A DNA stretch of 64,000 nt. Origin: Seiridium cupressi (lineage: Eukaryota > Ascomycota > Sordariomycetes > Amphisphaeriales > Sporocadaceae). Location of the stretch: the NCBI GenBank assembly GCA_036674765.1, contig JARVKI010000032.1:248001-312000 (forward strand). Direction: 5' to 3'. Shown here piece after piece: positions 56,816 through 64,000 of this stretch. The number at the start of each line of letters is the position of its first letter. The stretch's first letter is position 1. A program made the position numbers and the translations under genes. The notes beneath the pieces are model-generated. The model was not told the origin of the DNA, searched no databases, and saw nothing but the letters and a program-made list of their open reading frames with translations.

Positions 56816-57570
56816 TAGTCCAAGGCAGACTATTGGGTTGGTGGCCAGGGACAAGGGATTCGTAACACAGCTCTTGAATACACAGTGATTCAATAAAATC
56901 CAATTACTATGCCTACATCATACAACTTAATGGGAAATTCGAGGTACATCTGATATATTGCTGTTTGGATACTCTGCATACATCAATTCTACTTTTTGAA
57001 CTTGCGTAGAAACAAGACAACATTCGACCTGGATTTTTGGTTTTCTTCGAGCCTGGAGATGGACAGTCTTGTGGTCTACGTCGATTATGTTTGCTTTTCG
57101 TTGTATGGAATCAGAAGCTTCTGTACCTCGAGCATGGCGGGGCAAAGAAATGATAATCGTCTGAAATATCTGTGGCTGCATCTGAATTGACGGCGTAAAG
57201 GTCGTTGATCTCCCTACGATCCAAGCCCCTATACAACAATGGATGACCATTACCTGTGGTATAGATAGCCTTGCCCTGGAGGTCCTCCGGGTCTTGCCAT
57301 CTCTTGCCATCTCCTGCAATGATGACAGAAGGGATGTGTTTCTGGTTTACGTCCATGAGGGCTTCTGTATCGTCGAATATTTCCCTGTATTGGCAGAAGT
57401 AATGATTCTCTGTCCCCTAGTCGTCCCCCGTTCTTGTCCCCGTTCCCCCCCTCGTCCCCTGGAGCCAACCGCAAACACGGTGAGTGGTGTTCTTATGGTT
57501 TGACAAATCAAATGAGCTTTCGAACACGCTGCCGCAGTCGAGACACGGATAAGCCTGGTGGGCTCAGAAT
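56816..57570 (-). repeat. Dispersed repeat R1, copy b (C2H2 zinc-finger relic)
   Basis: Diverged partner of 50220-50600. On the minus strand it encodes YPCLDCGSVFESSFDLSNH followed by KNTTH, a textbook C-x2-C-x12-H-x4-H finger, and later KPETHPFCHHC. The finger is better preserved here than in copy a. The surrounding frame reads through to about 57250. Possibly the 3' part of the zinc-finger-like frame at 57571-58392. Confidence 0.5.
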
Positions 57571-57895
57571 TCATCCACTGATGCTTGGGGCGCTGGGTGA
57601 AGTGTCGTCGAAGCTCCGATTGCAACACCTCTTAGGGTGGCCGTTGCTATCTTGCATAGAGCGCAGCTCTAGTAGGAAGTATAAGCTTATTGAGCTTCTA
57701 TCATTGTCCTCATGCCTCTCGTCGTCCTCGTACCTCTCGTCCACGCCAGTTGTCGTCCAACCGCGTTGTTTGCAACACTTGGGTGCCTGTCGTCCAATCG
57801 CATTGTATCCAATAGTTCTTGTATGGGTGGCCGTTGCCAGTATCCGTCGTCCAACCATATTGCTTGTAATACTTACTCTCATCGTCGTCTTCATT

Positions 57896-57950
57896 CCCGT
57901 CTCAGTCTCCGTCCTCGTCCTCGTCTTCGTCCCCGTCCCCGTCCTCCAAC
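57896..57950. repeat. Pyrimidine-rich simple repeat (GTCCTC/GTCCCC)n
   Basis: Imperfect hexamer-type repeat, C/T-rich on the plus strand. Confidence 0.6.
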
Positions 57951-57998
57951 GCTTACCCAAGGTAGGATATCTCTTGTCGCAAACCTTGCAGTAGTGCT

Positions 57999-58136
57999 CA
58001 GTAAGGATCAGGTGCGACTCCAACGCTGCGCTGCTGAGTTCTCTCGAACAGGTTGGTGAGCTTTCCAACACTGTCTCAGAGTGAGGATTAGGTGTGACTC
58101 CAACGCTGCTGCTGAGTTTTCTCGAACAGATTGGGC
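57999..58136. repeat. Tandem duplication, 80-bp period
   Basis: Two copies of about 60 bp sharing TGACTCCAACGCTGC-like and TCTCGAACAG blocks; the second copy lacks a CGC found in the first. Confidence 0.6.
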
Positions 58137-58767
58137 AGACCTGGTGAGTGGTGTTCTTCGTAGTCCTCTGTACTAGTCTCCTTGCAGTCTTCGACAGGAG
58201 TCGAGAGGTTGAGGAGAGGTCGCCTCGATGTCGTAACCCTTGTGAACATAACGTTGTCCTTCGCAGTCCTGTCCTCTGTGCCAGTATGCCCCTTGCAGTC
58301 TTTGCCGGGCTCCATCTTATCCACCGTCCCAATAGGCTCCTTGCGTCCCTTGAACTCCTTGACGGGAACCGCATTGATTGTAGCACTTTCAAATGATTGG
58401 GACTGCACAGATGTCAATCACCCAGATCTTGTTGGCTTGGCCATAAACTTCAGTGGTTCACTATTCACGTCTAGTCTTGTTTGCAGGTCTTCCGGTTGGA
58501 GGAAGGTTCTGTATGCACGAAATACAAGACGAAAAGACAATGATGAGAGGAGCACCCAGATTAGTGTACATGGTCTATGGGTCGACGCGAGGAAGAGGCT
58601 TGATCACATTGGAAACCTTCTACGGCATGAAGTGGCAACTACTCGTGTCTAGTCAAACATTGAAAGTCGATCATGGGGGAGATTACAACGGGTAAAGAAT
58701 TGAGGGAGGTTCACCACGTTGGTCACATTCAAAAAGCCACAGAATATCAATTGTCATTTGCTATCAT

Positions 58768-60588
58768 CTAAGTTGTTTTCCGTGGACGACAACTGTCATC
58801 CGCAGCCCTATGAGAATGCATATGCATCAAGTTCGCTTCTAATCCGGCCGGGTTTGCCTCTGGGTATTCCTCAACGGTATACGGCTGGTTCTGTACTCTC
58901 CCCATATGACCCAGGGCGGGGTTTAGAAACTTTGGTTCGTAGAGAATCCCAATGCCCATCGGGCGCGTTGAAGATTCAGCCAAGAAGACCGGTCTTCCGA
59001 CAGACACGCCAGAAGCGGCCGTCATCATCTCCAGCCTTTGCTCCTGCGTCAGCTCTGCCTTTCGTCGCTTAGGATCTGGCTGTTCTGCATCCTCTGTGGT
59101 TCGCTTCTGCGGGATAGGAGGAGGAGAGTCGTCATCGCCACCGAAACTCAAACCAAAGCATTCGCCACTAAGCCCTCGAATGGGTCATCTTGTTCGGCAG
59201 CTCCCTCGACAGGCAGCTCACCATTGTCCATATCTGGTTCCACAGCCGGCTGTACGCCCTGCCCTGGCACCGATACCAGAGCTGGTTGCTGCTGATGTAC
59301 TGTAAAGTACATATCCAGCAGGAAGGACCTTTCGCGCAGCCTCCTGATGCCTTCCATATCAACGGGGTTACGGTGCTTCTTATTGACCGATATGAAAGAC
59401 TTTGCCTTGTCCACTACCGACTGAAATTCGCGTGCTGTCAGTGCACTTGGCATGGCCGAATCGTCAAATACCTTTATGAGACGTCGCAGATGGTCTGTCA
59501 TCACCACATATGGCGTCGTGACTGGACCCTTCAGGCCTCGGCCCGCCGGGGCACTCTCCATCCACTTGATACCTTCCAAGGCTGTCAAGGCCCTCGACTC
59601 CCACGGCAACGTCTTCCCACCACCGATCCACTTGGCTTTTGCCGAGGCATAGACCTCCTTGAGACTCTTCCCGTCTGTGTTGGCCAACATTTCACCCGCA
59701 AACACGTCGAAGAAGCTCCCATCTGGCTTTCCATGATTTGATAGCGGTACTGCCCTGTGATCATCCATGCGACTAGCCACTGTCAAGCGTATGAAACAGC
59801 CCAGTAAGGCATAGTTCTTCCCACATGGAGAGCCGAGTACGAGATTCTTGAGGTAATCATAGAACACGGGCGCCCATAGAAGCTCATCCCCCTGAAACTT
59901 GAGGTACTGTCGAGCCGATATCAGCTCCGTGGGGCAAGTCCCGGCAGCACAGATGGTCCTCCAATCAGCCCAGAAAGCAGTATGCTTTGCCTGCGATACA
60001 TCCGCGTCCCGAATCCTCACCGACCGGGCGTCACTATCCATCTTCTGCTGTATCTGTACCTGTTCCACAGGATCCAGACCAAACCCTGCGTCGTCAGGCT
60101 GTGGCATGCGATCTAACATGTGCTGAACCATCCCCCCCTTAGGGATTGCCGATGGGCGTGGCTGCTTGATTCGAGCCCGAAGAGCACGTACAGTGGTCTG
60201 TACCTGAATCAACATCTCCGGTGTTAGCTCAGCGCAGAGATCCACGATCTCCGATATCTTCTCCGCGGCACCCATCCTGTGACCAGCACCCTTCACGCGG
60301 CGGTCATACGCCCTCTGCGCAATAGGGGCGATAGCATCACGAATCTCCTTCACCCATGTCCAGCTCACGGGGCTGTCCCAAAAACTTCCCTGTCCTCTGA
60401 TGCTGAGGAGCGCCGCGCCGTGATCCCCTTGGCTCCGACACGGGTTCTTGCTCCTGCTCTTCCTCCTCTTCATCGAGATCCTCCATCTCCTCTCTGATCT
60501 CTTCCTCCACGATTTCGTCGTCTGCCATTTCCTCATCTTCCTGAGGAACTTCCTCCTCTTGGGGGTCGTATTCCTCGTCTGAGCTCAT
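58768..60588 (-). CDS. Unrecognised acidic protein, three exons (about 568 aa)
   Basis: Not recognised. Proposed exons 60588-60442, 60389-59169 and 59106-58768 join at phase 0. The introns are 52 bp (GTGTCG..GACAG) and 62 bp (GTGGCG, with a strong pyrimidine tract and CCGCAG); a donor at 59153 would give 47 bp and five extra residues. Donors are weak, so frameshifts are the alternative reading. Exon 1 is almost all Glu/Asp. Exon 2 is a folded, all-alpha-looking domain with WADWRTICAAG, LLWAPVFYDYLKNLVLG, GKPDGSFFDVFAGEML and TTPYVVMTDHLRRL. Exon 3 has a basic, nuclear-signal-like DPKRRKAE. No signal peptide or membrane segment. It is divergent from the helicase-like frame at 62332. An origin in a mobile element or an old viral insertion is possible but not shown. 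Confidence 0.5.
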
Positions 60589-62331
60589 CTCGGCGGCTTG
60601 TTCTTGTTCGTGAATTCTCTGCGGCGTCAAGAAATAGGCGATCAAACTTTGCAGGCCTCCCAATAGATTTGAGAGACGACAACCGAGGAAAAATCTTTTC
60701 TCTGTTTGCTGCGTCGTGTTTGGTATTAATCACCTGTGCGGGCACCTGAAAAGTGGGGCAACTTCAGACTACATGTAGCAACAAGATGACCACGGGGCCG
60801 CCCTGTAAAAATAAGCAACAGCTTTGATGGGTCTTCAAAAACCTTCAGTACAAGATTCTGATGTAAGAGTAGTTTTGAACATGTAGTTTCAATAGACGCT
60901 TTAGTAGACTTATACTACAAATCAACACGCCCAATATAGTCCGGGAGTTGTGCAACAGTTCTACCTTCTAGCTTATATAATGGTGTTCTATTATAGGGGA
61001 CAAGGATATGGATGACGGAGACGATGGCACGAGAAGAAGTCAAACTGTAGGACGGAGGGGAGACATCTTTATCATCAAATTCAGGGTAAATGTAGAGCGG
61101 ATTTGCAAACAGTTTGGCAATCTTTCGACATCTGCATTCTGACGGCATGCAGAGAAAGATCTGATTGACTGGTTTCGCAAGCATCGAGTTGTCACGATGC
61201 GGGATCGTCAAGACTCTGGTACCAACAAATCGCGATTCTGTCAGTTAAAGGTTCTCATTTGCACTGAGCTAACACAAGACAGCAAGCGGGAAGCTCATAC
61301 CCTACTGTTCGACCGAGTTTCTCAACACGGTTACCACCGCGACGAGAAGCTCTCCATGCTCATGTCAAGCAACGACGAAATCACCATTTCTATGGCAGGT
61401 GTCTCATGCACATGGTCCACACAAACCGGAAACTCGTCCCTTCTACCTCTATTGCAGGGCAACGTCTAGCGATCGAGAAACAACCTGGAAATCATCTGCC
61501 ACCATTTCACATGCTCATGGCAGCAGCCACCGCATCTTCACCATTTCTTCGAACTTGCTCGTTCCGTGGACACAGGGGTGATTAGCTGTGGGCTGCTCAA
61601 GAATAATGGTTAACAATCCACTACTTCAATCCTTCGGTCGCCGAGCTTGGCTTGGATGCTCTGAAAACGCAGGATGTTAATGACATCCCCCGCTGGAAGG
61701 GCCTCGTCTGTGTCCACGCCCATACGAGGACCACGACGGAGACGACAATAAAAAGGCAACGACAACCCACGCGAGAAGTACTGTACGATTTCTAACTCGC
61801 CCAGCACTGTATGCTGTATAGTTAAAATAATTGAGCAATACTTCAAAAGTCGAGTCACCGAGAGGGTGGGTTGATGAAATACACTCAGACAAAGTTTAGA
61901 TAGTGATTACACAATTTTATGGGCCTTTGTAGGACACCATGATAAGACTTGTGATCGTGAATGCTGACTTGCGAATGGACCCGAGTTAGCTGTCTGAAAA
62001 TCCAGATCCGTAACGTCCTGTAACACTGGCACTCAAGCCCTTGTGCCTTTGCCTGCAAACAGTGACCAGGGTATGTGGTATCCGTGGTGGCCAGACCAAC
62101 CTCGTTTGTTGGCAGCCGTAGGGTGACTAAACAACTGGCGATTGGCGGGGTGGTCTTTTTATCAGAAAAGCTCAGCTACCTGGAACTTGTCCTTTGGAGC
62201 TTCTTCCTCGGGCGCGTTCTTCAGTCTGGACCACGGACGCATTTTGAACACGCATCTATCGACGTCTATCGGCATCCCATACAAATTCGATCGAGTTACG
62301 AGACATCACAGACAAGAAAAGAAGCGCAACC
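60589..62331. other. Divergent intergenic with repeat R2
   Basis: 1.7 kb between the acidic-protein gene and the helicase-like frame. It holds repeat R2 copy b. No intact gene seen. Confidence 0.45.
61247..61470 (+). repeat. Dispersed repeat R2, copy b
   Basis: Diverged direct partner of 51281-51530. Similarity runs through several blocks but no reading frame is clearly preserved in both copies; one shared frame reads SFSTRLPPR then LHAH in each. Confidence 0.5.
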
Positions 62332-64000
62332 ATGGAGCTATCAGATTCGTGGAAGTCCGAGAAGACGGCGCTGAAAAGCGAGGTGGAAAGGAGCGGTGTG
62401 ACGGTCACCTACGTGCAAGGACCGTATGGGTCAGGAAAGAGCACCACCATGTTGCTCGAACTGTCAAGCTAGTTCCCGCAAATCTACGAGGACGGGGAGA
62501 TCATGTACGTCTACCCCGGGGGTGAGCCACGCGGGTCTGGTGATTTTGGAGACCTAGCACTGTTTGGACAGTTTTCGGAAGTCACCAAGTTGAGTGACAT
62601 ACTGAAGCCAGTTGGGGCTGGAGGAAAGAATCTGGAGCTTTACAGCTACGGTTCCTTCACACAGGCATGGGAGAAGAAACGTGCCAGTAAAGGCAACATG
62701 TTCGACAAACCGACCATTGTGTTCTGGGACCTCGAGGTACTGCCAACGTATTTTGGAGAGATTGCCATGGGTGGTCTCGCACACTCCGCCTTTCTTGCCT
62801 CCAGTCACTTACCTCAGCGAGCGGCAATCTTCATACTGGCAGGCCACCTCTGCAAGAGAACTCTGGAGGTTTTTCAGCGAAGGCTCGGAGAGCCAACGTA
62901 CATCAAATTCGACCAGGAGCGGCCGGAAGTTCAGTGGAGGATACAAGAGGACGAGGAAGGTTCTGCGGGGTGGTGGCCCGGCGATGCACTTGAGGCAGAT
63001 GCAGAGAAGTGCGTAGTGAGAGCTGGGACGCCAGGCCCGTACTCGAACCGGATCGACCAGATGTTGGATAGTCTGGAGATTCAGGGTCGTAGCAATGAGC
63101 TGGTGCATGTGGGATGGCAGAAGGGTTTAGCGGGAATCAAGAAGCTCCAGGATGGTGTTGACCGACCATAGTACTTGACTGTCGCTCATGACGTCCCTTG
63201 GTCAACTCATCTCAAGGGTTTGACGATGCTATACTCACCAAAGCACATGGGCGATCTACTGCTGGATCGGAAGAATGGCCAGCTCCTCGCGAAAGAGAGG
63301 GTGCTCACCCGGAGCGAGCTGGACAGACTACATTCCTGGGCTTCCAAGTCCGAGGCGGCATCTGGGCAGGCGGTAGAGATCGTTGCGCCATACTCAAGGG
63401 AGGACATGGAGAATTTCCCAGACAAACCGGATTCCTTCGGCAGCGCTTGGAATCGTGACATGCTGTTTACGGTCTTGCGGGTCCATCAATTTTGGGATCT
63501 GTGGCACATCGCTGATATTCCCATCAGGAGTCCCGTTGGTGGGAGTGACTGGCTACGTGCAAAGGATGTCCTTACTCTCTCTGGATGCCTTGTGCGCAGA
63601 GACGACAAGTTCTGGATAACCCATAGAGGCAAGATTGTCTGCAACTTGCGGTCGCGTGGATCGTGCCGAAACTGGAATGCAGCAATGCTCCTGGCAATTG
63701 CTGTCGAAACAAGGTCGCAGAAGCCGGACTCTATTATCCCCCGCCTCCTGTTAACAATTTCGGCGCTCTTGGAATGGGATTCCGTCAGCAGTTTCTTCAG
63801 CATTGACCCGAAGTGGGCCTGGCCTGTTGAGAAAGCACGGATCGATATCTGCGATGGTCCCGCTTCTTGGCACTCTTATGCAGGCAGTCTATGGTTCTCG
63901 ATGGGTTTATTCTGCAGGATGTATGACACCAGTTTCGGCGACCATGTAGCTCTCGAGGAGAATAGCATAATTCACTCTAGCGAAGTCAAGAGGGCTCAAG
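62332..64000 (+). pseudogene. SF2/DExH-like helicase frame with two in-frame TAG, runs off the window
   Basis: One frame from ATG 62332 stays open to base 64000 (556 codons) except for TAG at 62470-62472 and TAG at 63169-63171. Walker A is GPYGSGKST (residues 30-38), a second strand reads IMYVYPGGEP, a Walker-B-like strand is TIVFWDLEVL in place of DExH, and AAIFILAGHL is a motif-III-like strand. The later part (VLTLSGCLVRRDDKFWI, NWNAAMLLAIAVE) recalls the winged-helix/HA2 region of DEAH helicases. The first stop follows Walker A by 11 codons. The second could be removed by a weak-donor intron (about 60 bp), the first cannot. Either a recently dead gene or one read through at UAG. It is probably related to the acidic-protein gene by origin, since the two are divergent neighbours; this is inference. 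Confidence 0.55.

Larger units (their letters stand above)
57571..58392 (-). pseudogene. C2H2 zinc-finger-like gene relic with internal tandem duplication
   Basis: A 273-codon open frame without a good ATG. It contains VCPICSRKLSSS and, after a duplicated stretch, CSRELSSAALESH, LILTEH and YCKVCDKRY, so two to three degenerate Cys2-His2-like fingers. The DNA shows a tandem duplication with an 80-bp period (about 57999-58136), and a pyrimidine-rich simple repeat (about 57896-57950) gives a Thr/Glu/Arg-rich run. The low-complexity peptide and lack of a start argue for a relic. A functional gene with unseen introns joining it to R1b cannot be excluded. Confidence 0.4.

Overview
The window comes from a filamentous ascomycete fungus, probably a sordariomycete. 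The evidence is short spliceosomal introns (mostly 46-75 bp, GT..AG, several with CTAAC-type branch points), a NudE/RO11 dynein cofactor, an Erg24 sterol C-14 reductase, a DDX60-like helicase, a bZIP factor with a C-terminal region like DUF3425, and fungal carbohydrate enzymes. No rRNA, tRNA or CRISPR array was seen. Gene models were rebuilt by hand from splice signals, reading phase and protein continuity.

Region 1 (about 0.8-18.3 kb) is a candidate oxidative cluster: two Baeyer-Villiger monooxygenases (852-2593 and 5071-6786), an SDR between them (2811-3972, minus), a bZIP regulator (7958-9043, minus) and, beyond a large DDX60-like helicase gene (10265-15895), a complete six-exon cytochrome P450 (16401-18273, minus). 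The P450 and the SDR look broken in single frames but splice into full-length enzymes. An alcohol-to-ketone-to-ester or lactone route, with P450 hydroxylation, is the simplest reading. The substrate is unknown.

Region 2 (18.3-47.3 kb) is mostly ordinary genome: two hypothetical proteins, a broken gene near 22.2-23.3 kb, nudE, a GH95 alpha-L-fucosidase divergent from an MFS sugar porter, a Gfo/Idh/MocA oxidoreductase, a BCS1-type AAA ATPase, a coiled-coil protein whose frame breaks at an A7 run, erg24, and a mannose-6-phosphate-receptor-like membrane protein. Two decayed fragments (DUF7580-like and retropepsin-like) lie head to head near 34.2-35.2 kb.

Region 3 (47.3-64 kb) is gene-poor and repeat-rich. 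It holds a tiny Cys-rich zinc-ribbon-like gene (47660-47839), an alpha/beta hydrolase and a secreted rhamnogalacturonan acetylesterase. Around them are dispersed diverged repeats carrying C2H2 zinc-finger relics, a 58-bp minisatellite, a dead paralogue of the 40-kb coiled-coil gene (55120-55640), an unrecognised acidic protein (58768-60588, minus) and a helicase-like frame with two in-frame TAG codons that runs off the window end (62332-64000). Many stop codons in the relics are TAG where glutamine is expected, which fits C-to-T decay such as RIP. The best candidates for something undescribed are the acidic-protein/helicase pair at the right edge, the two-BVMO cluster, and the coiled-coil family with one frameshifted and one dead copy.
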